Source: an uncultured Bacteroidota bacterium (GTDB lineage: Bacteria; Bacteroidota; Bacteroidia; Chitinophagales; Chitinophagaceae). Taken from it: a stretch of DNA of 5,704 nt. Made by a program: the position numbers and the translations under genes. A model generated the notes under the pieces. The model searched no databases, was not told the origin of the DNA, and worked only from the letters and a program-made list of their open reading frames with translations. Location of the stretch: NCBI GenBank assembly GCA_946479535.1, contig CAMLGP010000234.1, forward strand, positions 1-5,704, given 5' to 3'. Within the stretch, counting starts at the first letter, position 1, and each line of letters starts with the position of its first letter. Below are positions 1 through 5,704 of the stretch, piece by piece.

Positions 1-3000
1 CTGATCAATTAATAATGTTACTATCTGTGGCTTCGGAAAACTGAAATAAAATGTATAGCCATTACCTGGTTCAGATTCTATCCAGATCTTTCCACCATGC
101 CTTTCTACAATCTTTTTACAAATTGCAAGGCCTATTCCGGTTCCTCCATATTCATTCTTGCCATGAAGCCTTTGAAATATCACGAATACCTTTTCATAGA
201 ATTTCTTTTCAATTCCTATGCCGTTATCCTTTACATAAAATATCCAGCCTGATCCCTCTTCATTGGCACCAATCTCAATACAGGGAGCATCCTTACCGCG
301 GTATTTTAAGGCATTCCCGATCAGGTTCTGAAATAATTGCTCCAATTGCGTTCTATTAGCCCTTATTACAGGCAATTGTTGAACTCTGATCTTTGCTTCA
401 TTCTCATTGATCTTTTGTTCATAGACTTTGATCACATTTTTTAGCAGCAGGTTACAATCCACCTCACTATTCTCTTCCACAGTTGTTCCCACCCATGAAA
501 ACTTCAACAGGTCATTGATCAGTGTTTTCATTCTCTCAGAACCATCCACTGCAAAATGAATATATTGATGAGCCGTCTCATCCAGTTGTGCTTTGTACTT
601 CTTTTCCAGCAATTGCAGAAAGCTGCTTACCATCCGCAAGGGTTCCTGAAGATCGTGACTGGCCACATAGGCAAACTGTTCCAGTTCTTTATTTGACTCT
701 GTCAATCGCTTATTCAGCTTACGGAGATCTTCCTGCGCTTTTATCTTTTCTGTGATCACCTCGGTAAACATGATAATACCTCCGATCTTATCGCTACTGG
801 TTTTCCAGGGATAAATCTCATACCTTATATAATCAGTTGTTCCATCAGACCGGGGAAATGCATCATGTTCCCTGATCTCAATTGCCCCATTAAGACAACG
901 CTGGTGTATCGCTTTCCAGTGGGGCATATTATCAATATCCGGAAACACTTTATAATGGCTCTTGCCAATTATTTCCATTCCTTCCAGTCCATAATCCCGA
1001 AACCAGCGATCGCTGGCAACCATATACCGCATCTGGTTATCGAACATGGCAACGGCGGCCGGTGTATGTTTGACAAATAAACGTATCTGTTCTTCCTGTT
1101 CACGGGCTCTTTGTTCCAGTAATTTGCGCTGAGTAATATCCCTTCCTTCCGGGATCAGCAATATCACTTTCCCACTATCATCCAGTACAGGTTTAATGGA
1201 GAAGTCGATAGTAGCAATGATGCCACCCTTTCCCAAAATGTCTGCTTCATACCGGATAAATTCTCCCCTGGCCGCCCGGGAAATGGATTTCTTTAACTGC
1301 TCCTGCAACCGTTCAGAGATTGCCCACCAGTAACATTCCCAAAAAGGTTTGCCAATCACATCATCTATATGAAGACCGGCAAAATTCAGGGCAGTTTCAT
1401 TAGATTCTATCAGTATGCCATCCGTGGTCAGCAGGCCCATGAACTGATATTGGGAATTAAAGATGGCCTCAAATCTTTTCTGATTATCCAGTATCTTCTG
1501 CTCTATTTCCTTTTGCTCAGTAATATCAATCATGATCCCATTGTAGAGTCTGCCCTCATCATTCTTTACGGAAAAATTGGATTGAAAGCGCCACCAATTT
1601 ATTGAACCATCTGCCATTACAAGCCGGCCTTCAAAGAACCAGGGTGTTTCATTTGCATTCGATTCCCTGATTGAAGTTTTCCAGCGCTCCTTATCATCGG
1701 GATGAATTAGTCCCGGTATTTTTTCTATTTCAGAAGGTTGCAATCCAAAATACTGGGTGAGCTTGGGACTCACATAAGTAAAGCCGTCAGTACCATCATC
1801 TCGCTTGATCCATTGATAGATCACTCCGGGCAAATTTTGCGTAAGGTTCCTGAATAGTTTTTCACTGGTAGCCAGCTCCTGTGTGCGGTCTTCCACTTTT
1901 TGCTCCAGTTCGGTATTATACCGATTAAGCTGTTCCTGTTTTTCTTTCTCATCGGTGATATCCTCCACAATTCCGACTATATAAAGCGGCCGGCCTCTTT
2001 CATCCCGTACTCCGATCTTCCGGGTGCGCATCCACCGAAGGCCATTAATTGTGTTCATGGGTTCCTCCAGCACAATTGGCTTTTCTGTCTCCAGTGCTTC
2101 TACATCCTTTTCCCGGAAATAATCTGCCTGATCTTTGGGAAAAATATCATAATCTGTTTTGCCTGCTATCTCTTCCCGGGTTTTACCGATCATTTTTTCT
2201 CCGGCCTTATTTATACTCCTGAACCTGAAATTCTTTCCATCCTTCACAAATACCATATTCGGTATATTCTCATAGATAATGCTGGAGAATAATTCTGAGC
2301 TGGATGCCTGCTCTTCTGCCTTCTTTCGTTCAACTTCCTCTGCTTTCAGTTTCTTATGCGTATCATTATTTAGCCTGGCTGTTCTCAGGATCAGGAGGAA
2401 AAAAACCAGTATGGAAAGGACAGAGAATAAGGCCAATCCAAAAGCTGGCTCAAAATAATGCCGCCTTTGCGCAGCCAGATAGATCACCCCCAGCAATAAT
2501 GGAAAGAAGACAACCAATGGCAGAAATGTTCTTGCTATGCGCCCCCCGGTTTGCGGACTTGTTAAGGTGGACATGAATCCCCGCTTATGATCAGTGAGCA
2601 AAAAACCAAAGGAGAAAAAGAAAGTGGAGATTGAAGTACCCAATGACATTTTTAATACAAGCAAAGGGCCATAATAAATGTTGCTGACACCATAAACGAT
2701 GCTGAGCATCATACCCAGGGATGTTAGCATCACCATCAGGAAAATAAATTGGGACAGCATTGGCCGCTGTTTTTTGGCAAATCGAAGCAGCAGGGCAATT
2801 CCCATTATTACCAGTAAAACTGAACAGGTATGAGATATTCTTCCAACCATTAAGTCGCCCGTGCCATCAACTTTTTCCCGGAATAAAAGAAGTTCCAGCT
2901 CCGCATCATAGAGACCCAGTATTGCTAATATCCTGGATAGGCCCAGGGCCATTAAAGCAATTGCCATCAACTGACCAAATCGCCTGGTGATAACTGATCC

Positions 3001-3240
3001 GGGGTTTATGACGTAGAGGAATAATGCCAAACCCGCAAAATGAATGACAATTGCCACAATGGGATTCATTCCAGTAGGACTAAAAGGAAACCTGATGAGC
3101 GGAGCAGAATTAAGGAGATACCCAATAATTATGACCAGAGTGACGAGTAGCACGATCACTGCTGAAGTAAGTGCAGTAATCCTGAGTCTCTTTTGCAGTC
3201 GCAAAAAATAAATAGGTGTGGCCTCTCTAGATGGATTCAT
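1..3240 (-). CDS. Membrane-bound multi-PAS sensor histidine kinase (3' end missing)
   Basis: Sensor kinase expected to autophosphorylate a histidine and pass the phosphate to a response regulator not seen here. The frame is open for 1080 codons from ATG at 3240-3238 to the left edge; an in-frame stop at 3264-3262 with no ATG between fixes the start. Residues 1-290 are hydrophobic, with about eight likely membrane helices (near 21-43, 59-78, 89-110, 139-153, 161-185, 187-215, 238-256, 265-285), followed by a charged linker. Four PAS domains follow (about 315-432, 456-578, 590-706, 715-835); the first three end in DIT (D427, D572, D701) and the fourth in VIT. HisKA contains the phosphoacceptor H862 in SHDLQEPLRMV. 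HATPase_c shows the N box QNLIGNALKY (971-980), G1 DNGIGI (1005-1010) and G2 GGTGIGLAI (1032-1040). By residue 1069 the ATPase fold is essentially complete, so probably only a short tail is missing, although a fused receiver domain cannot be excluded. No HAMP domain is seen. FSWVG replaces the usual YSRVG after the second HisKA helix. The sensed signal is unknown. Kinase identity is very secure. Confidence 0.96.
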   Translation of the reverse strand, partial: MNPSREATPIYFLRLQKRLRITALTSAVIVLLVTLVIIIGYLLNSAPLIRFPFSPTGMNPIVAIVIHFAGLALFLYVINPGSVITRRFGQLMAIALMALGLSRILAILGLYDAELELLLFREKVDGTGDLMVGRISHTCSVLLVIMGIALLLRFAKKQRPMLSQFIFLMVMLTSLGMMLSIVYGVSNIYYGPLLVLKMSLGTSISTFFFSFGFLLTDHKRGFMSTLTSPQTGGRIARTFLPLVVFFPLLLGVIYLAAQRRHYFEPAFGLALFSVLSILVFFLLILRTARLNNDTHKKLKAEEVERKKAEEQASSSELFSSIIYENIPNMVFVKDGKNFRFRSINKAGEKMIGKTREEIAGKTDYDIFPKDQADYFREKDVEALETEKPIVLEEPMNTINGLRWMRTRKIGVRDERGRPLYIVGIVEDITDEKEKQEQLNRYNTELEQKVEDRTQELATSEKLFRNLTQNLPGVIYQWIKRDDGTDGFTYVSPKLTQYFGLQPSEIEKIPGLIHPDDKERWKTSIRESNANETPWFFEGRLVMADGSINWWRFQSNFSVKNDEGRLYNGIMIDITEQKEIEQKILDNQKRFEAIFNSQYQFMGLLTTDGILIESNETALNFAGLHIDDVIGKPFWECYWWAISERLQEQLKKSISRAARGEFIRYEADILGKGGIIATIDFSIKPVLDDSGKVILLIPEGRDITQRKLLEQRAREQEEQIRLFVKHTPAAVAMFDNQMRYMVASDRWFRDYGLEGMEIIGKSHYKVFPDIDNMPHWKAIHQRCLNGAIEIREHDAFPRSDGTTDYIRYEIYPWKTSSDKIGGIIMFTEVITEKIKAQEDLRKLNKRLTESNKELEQFAYVASHDLQEPLRMVSSFLQLLEKKYKAQLDETAHQYIHFAVDGSERMKTLINDLLKFSWVGTTVEENSEVDCNLLLKNVIKVYEQKINENEAKIRVQQLPVIRANRTQLEQLFQNLIGNALKYRGKDAPCIEIGANEEGSGWIFYVKDNGIGIEKKFYEKVFVIFQRLHGKNEYGGTGIGLAICKKIVERHGGKIWIESEPGNGYTFYFSFPKPQIVTLLIDQ

Positions 3241-3317
3241 TACAATAGGATATTCTACTTTTCACAGGACGATACCAATTTGCGGTTCAAACAAATTAGA
3301 ATATGAATCTAAATTAC

Positions 3318-3332
3318 ATTTTCTAAGAAAAT
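3318..3332. repeat. Perfect 15-base palindrome (7+1+7)
   Basis: ATTTTCT and AGAAAAT flank a single central A as an exact inverted repeat. It lies 78 bases upstream of the kinase start, where an operator would be reasonable. The composition is very A/T-rich, so a chance dyad is possible. The factor that might bind is unknown. Confidence 0.35.
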
Positions 3333-3343
3333 AATTACCATTT

Positions 3344-3358
3344 ATTTGAAAATCAAAT
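3344..3358. repeat. 15-base dyad ATTTGA-AAA-TCAAAT
   Basis: Exact 6-base arms flank a 3-base spacer. Its centre (3351) lies 26 bases from the centre of the palindrome at 3318-3332. The TTGA/TCAA half-sites recall the CRP/FNR family, but that family needs six bases between them and here there are three, so it is not called an FNR site. It may be an operator for either divergent gene, or chance in A/T-rich DNA. Confidence 0.3.
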
Positions 3359-3389
3359 CATTTTCTATTCAAGTATTTTCTTTTCGTAA

Positions 3390-3405
3390 TTTAATTGTCA
3401 TTAAA
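3390..3405. repeat. 16-base dyad TTTAAT-N4-ATTAAA
   Basis: Exact 6-base arms flank the spacer TGTC. The inner TTAAT-N4-ATTAA has the same geometry as an FNR-type site (TTGAT-N4-ATCAA) but lacks the key G and C in the two half-sites. It lies about 195 bases upstream of the stress-protein start. A regulatory role is only a suggestion. Confidence 0.25.
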
Positions 3406-3411
3406 CACATC

Positions 3412-3429
3412 AGGAAACAAGAGGAAACA
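3412..3429. repeat. Direct repeat AGGAAACA x2, 10-base period
   Basis: Two exact copies of AGGAAACA (3412-3419 and 3422-3429) are separated by two bases, so they recur once per helical turn. A related GGAAAC occurs at 3453-3458. Face-to-face direct repeats of this size are typical of sites for regulators that bind side by side, but no particular family is recognised. Confidence 0.3.
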
Positions 3430-3472
3430 CTTATTTAGTAAACCCATATTTTGGAAACTTATGATACATCAA

Positions 3473-3504
3473 ATCTGCAAAACAGAGCATCTGATACTGC
3501 AGAT
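3473..3504. repeat. Inverted repeat ATCTGCA / TGCAGAT
   Basis: Exact 7-base arms (3473-3479 and 3498-3504) are separated by 18 bases. If the stress-protein transcript starts upstream of this point, the arms could form a hairpin in its leader. A shorter overlapping dyad, ATCTG-N6-CAGAT, spans 3489-3504. No riboswitch family is recognised. Confidence 0.25.
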
Positions 3505-3526
3505 ACATGCAAATACAGCAACAATT

Positions 3527-3544
3527 GCCCATTTTGGCCCATTT
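3527..3544. repeat. Direct repeat GCCCATTT x2, 10-base period
   Basis: Two exact copies of GCCCATTT (3527-3534 and 3537-3544) lie 57-74 bases before the stress-protein start, at the same one-turn spacing as the AGGAAACA pair upstream. The position suits an activator site or a leader element for the downstream gene. Function is inferred from position only. Confidence 0.3.
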
Positions 3545-3600
3545 AAACCGATTCCCGGATTTTCCTTTTCTTTGCTCCACTACCCAGTAAATTAATTAAT

Positions 3601-4386
3601 ATGAAAGATGTTATTATCCCGGTTGATTTCTCCGCTACCTCGCTGAATGCTGCCCGTTATGCTGCCGATATGCTTGGCGGCAGAAAGGACACCCACGTGA
3701 TCCTGTACAATATGTTTGAGGATACCGAGGAAGCAACCACCTCCAACCAGTACCTGGAAAGTCTGAAAGCTGAGTTGGAACAGAAAGGAGTTACCGGGGT
3801 GGAATGTATCAGTGAACAGGGTGAAGACCTCATAGATAACCTGGGCAGGCTTGCCTACCAGAAAACAGCGGAACTGATTGTGATGGGGATCACTGAGAAA
3901 GAAGAATGGAAGCAGTTTCTTTTTGGAAGCAATACACTCAAGATGGCCGAACAGAATATATGCCCCGTAATGATCATCCCCGGGGAGGCACGGTTCAATG
4001 GTATTAAGAATATAGCTTTGGCCTCTGATTTCAAAGACGTGGATGTAACCACTCCTGTACTGGCCATCAAAACTGTTCTGGAGATCTTCAGTGCCAACCT
4101 TCATATAGTGAATGTAGACAGTGAACACTATGTTACGCTTACCGAAGAATATCTCGGGGAAAGAGCCAAAATGCAAAAAATGTTTGCAGAATTCAAACCT
4201 GAATTCTATTTCATTGGGATGAATGATTTCCATGATGCTATAGAACAATTCTCCAAAGACAGAAATATTGACCTATTGGTGATCATTCCAAAGAATCACT
4301 CTTTTATTAATAATCTTTTCAGCAGTAGCCATACAAAGAAACTGGCGTTTAATACTTCGGTACCTTTGCTGGCAGCCCATCAGTAA
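3601..4386 (+). CDS. Universal stress protein, tandem UspA domains
   Basis: A 261-residue soluble, probably cytoplasmic protein with two UspA folds in tandem, the common Bacteroidota arrangement. Family members help cells survive starvation, low oxygen or oxidative stress, often by binding ATP; the exact task here is unknown. Domain 1 (about 1-127) opens with the strand MKDVIIPVDFS, continues into a helix of the SLNAARYA type, and carries VMG (94-96) followed by FGSNTLKMAEQNICPVMIIP, so the G96...G109-S110 phosphate-binding loop is partly kept, although the first GxxG is degraded to GITE. Domain 2 (about 132-261) starts NIALASDF and ends TSVPLLAA, but FSSSHTKK stands where the glycine-rich loop should be, so it probably does not bind ATP in the usual way. 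ATG at 3601 is the only in-frame start after the stop at 3544-3546, and no Shine-Dalgarno sequence precedes it. A deiminase gene follows 113 bases downstream on the same strand. Two reading frames on the opposite strand here are shadows. Confidence 0.94.
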   Translation: MKDVIIPVDFSATSLNAARYAADMLGGRKDTHVILYNMFEDTEEATTSNQYLESLKAELEQKGVTGVECISEQGEDLIDNLGRLAYQKTAELIVMGITEKEEWKQFLFGSNTLKMAEQNICPVMIIPGEARFNGIKNIALASDFKDVDVTTPVLAIKTVLEIFSANLHIVNVDSEHYVTLTEEYLGERAKMQKMFAEFKPEFYFIGMNDFHDAIEQFSKDRNIDLLVIIPKNHSFINNLFSSSHTKKLAFNTSVPLLAAHQ

Positions 4387-4391
4387 GGCAA

Positions 4392-4408
4392 GCTATTAGC
4401 CAAATAGC
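4392..4408 (+). other. Small hairpin just after the stress-protein stop
   Basis: GCTATT (4392-4397) and AATAGC (4403-4408) are exact complements around a 5-base loop, beginning five bases after the TAA stop. There is no run of T after it, so it is not a standard intrinsic terminator. It could stabilise the 3' end of the message or simply be an outlying unit of the repeat cluster that follows. Confidence 0.35.
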
Positions 4409-4411
4409 AGC

Positions 4412-4478
4412 AAGTTATTAGTTGTTAGTTTACTCCTAATCCCAGGGCTAATAACTAATTGCTAACAACTAATGGCTT
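4412..4478. repeat. Long inverted repeat in the usp-deiminase spacer
   Basis: The arms are 4412-4428 and 4462-4478: 12 exact pairs (ATTAGTTGTTAG with CTAACAACTAAT), then two T/G positions that would be G-U pairs in plus-strand RNA, then AAG with CTT. This gives a 17-pair stem with a loop of about 33 bases. Within the loop, CTAATAACT (4448-4456) is an exact complement of AGTTATTAG (4413-4421), so the same left arm could instead form a 9-pair stem. There is no T-tract on either side for a classical terminator. The block lies between two co-oriented genes and could modulate read-through, processing or translation, or be a dispersed intergenic repeat. Confidence 0.6.
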
Positions 4479-4484
4479 ACAACT
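4453..4484. repeat. 14-base tandem repeat, about 2.3 copies
   Basis: AACTAATTGCTAAC (4453-4466) is followed directly by AACTAATGGCTTAC (4467-4480), with 12 of 14 bases the same, and then by a partial copy AACT (4481-4484). It overlaps the right arm of the long inverted repeat, and the left arm is made of the same motif inverted. CTAAT also occurs at 4436-4440 and 4448-4452. This suggests the spacer grew by duplication and inversion of one short unit. Confidence 0.55.
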
Positions 4485-4499
4485 CAAAACAATTTTCCT

Positions 4500-5704
4500 A
4501 TGTCGAAATCAAACAATAAGATCAGTGTAAGTTCTGAGATAGGTACTCTGAGACGATTACTGGTGCATAGTCCTGATAGTGGCCTTGGAAAAGTAGTGCC
4601 TTCCAAAGCGCAGGACTGGTTATTTGAAGATATAGTGCATCTTGAAACCATTCGCCGTAAAGAATACGATTACTATACCAAACTCCTACTCTATTTCCTC
4701 GATCCCGATAAAATAAAAGGGCGCCTCGCCGAAATTGATAGTAGCAGCAATGATTTTACATTCTACAAGCCGGAGAGCAGGGATTTCTTCCGTTCAGATA
4801 AAGTTGTAGAATTGCAATGGCTGCTTGCAGAAATACTGGAAGACCATGAGATCAAATTAAAGCTGGTGGCTTCAGTCTGCGCCATTGAAAATTGTTCTTA
4901 TGAAATGCAGGATCAGTTAGCAATATTGAATGGCATACAACTGGCCAAAATATTTATCAGCGGCACGCTGAATGATAAGGAGATGCTATTTCCACCGGTA
5001 CCAAATCTTATTTTCACTCGTGATATCGGCATAGTCATCAATGATTATATTTTATTAAACAAACCAGCAAAGAAGGCAAGAACAAGGGAAGCCTTACTGG
5101 TAAAGTATATTTTCTATAATCATCCCCTGTTTGCTTCATACAGAGACAGGATCATTGAATTATCTGATACTTCCCATCATTTCCTGTTGCCCAGGGACAG
5201 TGATGATATGAAAGTAACACTTGAAGGCGGTGATATTATGGTAGTCACCAAAGATCACCTGCTGATCGGCATCAGTGAACGCACTACCATGGAGGCCGCC
5301 CATCAGTGTATCCGGTTACTGTTTGAAAAAAACATCGTGAAGAAGATCACCGTGATCAAGATTCCCAAGAAGAGGGATTATATGCATATCGATACCATCT
5401 TTACCCAGGTGAAAAGAAATATGTGGGTATTGCTGGGAGCCTTTTCCCGCAAAGCCATTAAAATGGAAGATGCCGATCCCATTCAGCGTGCACTTGAAGG
5501 CACCAAAAAAGATGATAAGATCAAGATCACCCAGTTTCGTAAAAAGGACCTTGCTGAACCAGAGACCTATGATAACCTGGAGGAACTTTTAGCTGATATC
5601 AGCAAACAGGACCTTGGGGCAGATGAAAAAGTCCGGTTCATTTATTCCGGCAATAATGAATTCCCTTTTGATGCCCGTGAGCAATGGACTGATTCCTGCA
5701 ATCT
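4500..5704 (+). CDS. Arginine deiminase family protein (3' end missing)
   Basis: Member of the arginine deiminase branch of the amidinotransferase-like fold, probably converting arginine to citrulline and ammonia in the cytoplasm. ATG at 4500 is the only in-frame start after the stop at 4470-4472 and puts the family opening SEIGTLRRLLVHSP at residues 12-25. Visible family motifs: LFEDI (41-45), PNLIFTRD with substrate-binding-type N169 and catalytic D175, LEGGD with E242, ERTT with R261, and MHIDTIFT with H296 and D298. These match D166, E224, H278 and D280 of the Pseudomonas enzyme; the spacing from E to H is identical at 54. Residues 393-399 (AREQWTD) match the block that precedes the C-terminal Cys loop, which falls outside the window, so activity cannot be confirmed. 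The stretch between H296 and W397 looks longer than in classical ArcA. No Shine-Dalgarno sequence is present. The gene may be co-transcribed with the stress protein. Other guanidine-modifying activities of this fold are less likely but possible. Confidence 0.87.
   Translation, partial: MSKSNNKISVSSEIGTLRRLLVHSPDSGLGKVVPSKAQDWLFEDIVHLETIRRKEYDYYTKLLLYFLDPDKIKGRLAEIDSSSNDFTFYKPESRDFFRSDKVVELQWLLAEILEDHEIKLKLVASVCAIENCSYEMQDQLAILNGIQLAKIFISGTLNDKEMLFPPVPNLIFTRDIGIVINDYILLNKPAKKARTREALLVKYIFYNHPLFASYRDRIIELSDTSHHFLLPRDSDDMKVTLEGGDIMVVTKDHLLIGISERTTMEAAHQCIRLLFEKNIVKKITVIKIPKKRDYMHIDTIFTQVKRNMWVLLGAFSRKAIKMEDADPIQRALEGTKKDDKIKITQFRKKDLAEPETYDNLEELLADISKQDLGADEKVRFIYSGNNEFPFDAREQWTDSCN

Larger units (their letters stand above)
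3241..3600. promoter_or_regulatory. Divergent A/T-rich intergenic region, kinase / stress protein
   Basis: This 360-base gap separates two divergently transcribed genes and must hold the promoters of both, unless the leaders are unusually long. I find no convincing gene in it; the short reading frame at 3395-3595 has low-complexity, non-family-like sequence. I looked for the Bacteroidota promoter pattern (TTG/TTTG near -33 and TAnnTTTG near -7) on both strands and found only imperfect or badly spaced versions, for example TTTCTTTG at 3567-3574 and TATTTTG at 3447-3453, so no promoter is called. The part next to the kinase is richest in A/T and holds three palindromes; the part next to the stress gene holds paired direct repeats. 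Neither start codon has a Shine-Dalgarno-like sequence, which is usual for this phylum. Confidence 0.6.

Noticed and set aside
51..2990. Several plus-strand open frames of 71-130 codons (for example 1900-2292)
   Set aside because: All lie antisense to the continuous kinase frame, whose domain motifs are unmistakable. The hydrophobic or His/Pro-rich products are typical shadows.
3344..3405. Possible FNR/CRP binding sites
   Set aside because: ATTTGA-AAA-TCAAAT has a 3-base instead of a 6-base spacer between TTGA and TCAA, and TTAAT-N4-ATTAA lacks the conserved G and C. Neither meets the consensus.
3395..3595. 66-codon plus-strand frame in the divergent gap
   Set aside because: It has no ribosome binding signal and no coding-like composition, and it covers the repeat-bearing control region. 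It would end six bases before the stress-protein start.
3855..4097. 80-codon minus-strand frame inside the stress-protein gene
   Set aside because: It overlaps the real gene and has no recognisable motif.
3592..4248. 218-codon open frame on the minus strand opposite the stress-protein gene
   Set aside because: It lies wholly antisense to a well-supported Usp gene, its protein is rich in F, H and I with no family pattern, and it looks like a frame shadow.
4412..4484. CRISPR array or insertion-sequence ends
   Set aside because: The repeat units are too short, have no unique spacers, and there is no transposase or target-site duplication nearby.
4387..4499. Intrinsic terminator between the stress protein and the deiminase
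   Set aside because: Hairpins are present, but no stem is followed by a T-run and the stems are A/T-rich, so a standard terminator is not supported.

Overview
The window looks like chromosomal DNA from a member of the Bacteroidota, most likely the Chitinophagaceae or a close relative. This is inferred from three things: protein style (a very long multi-PAS histidine kinase, a tandem-domain universal stress protein and an arginine deiminase-like enzyme), start codons preceded by A/T-rich leaders with no GGAGG-type ribosome binding site, and an intergenic spacer built from CTAAT/AACTAAT-type repeats. No sequence search was possible, so the family-level placement is tentative.

Layout. Positions 1-3240 (minus strand) hold almost all of one membrane-bound sensor histidine kinase of at least 1080 residues. 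It has about eight predicted transmembrane helices, four PAS domains in a row, a HisKA dimerisation/phosphoacceptor domain and an HATPase_c catalytic domain. Its 3' end lies beyond the left edge. Positions 3241-3600 are a 360-base A/T-rich divergent intergenic region with no gene. It carries several short palindromes and two pairs of direct repeats spaced by one DNA helical turn. Positions 3601-4386 (plus) encode a 261-residue two-domain universal stress protein. Positions 4387-4499 are a spacer filled with inverted and direct repeats that can form two mutually exclusive hairpins. Position 4500 to the right edge (plus) is the first 401 codons of an arginine deiminase-family enzyme; four of the five expected catalytic residues are visible and the catalytic cysteine lies beyond the window.

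How the parts may work together. The stress protein and the deiminase point the same way, 113 bases apart, and could be one transcription unit separated by a structured spacer. The kinase is transcribed away from them out of the shared 360-base region. A plausible but unproven reading is an energy- or oxygen-stress locus: arginine deiminase feeds substrate-level ATP formation in bacteria that have the full pathway, universal stress proteins often respond to the same conditions, and the kinase could be the sensor. No response regulator, carbamate kinase or ornithine carbamoyltransferase is visible, so this link rests on position only. I see no mobile element, tRNA, rRNA, CRISPR array or phage gene, and nothing that clearly amounts to a new defence or other undescribed system.
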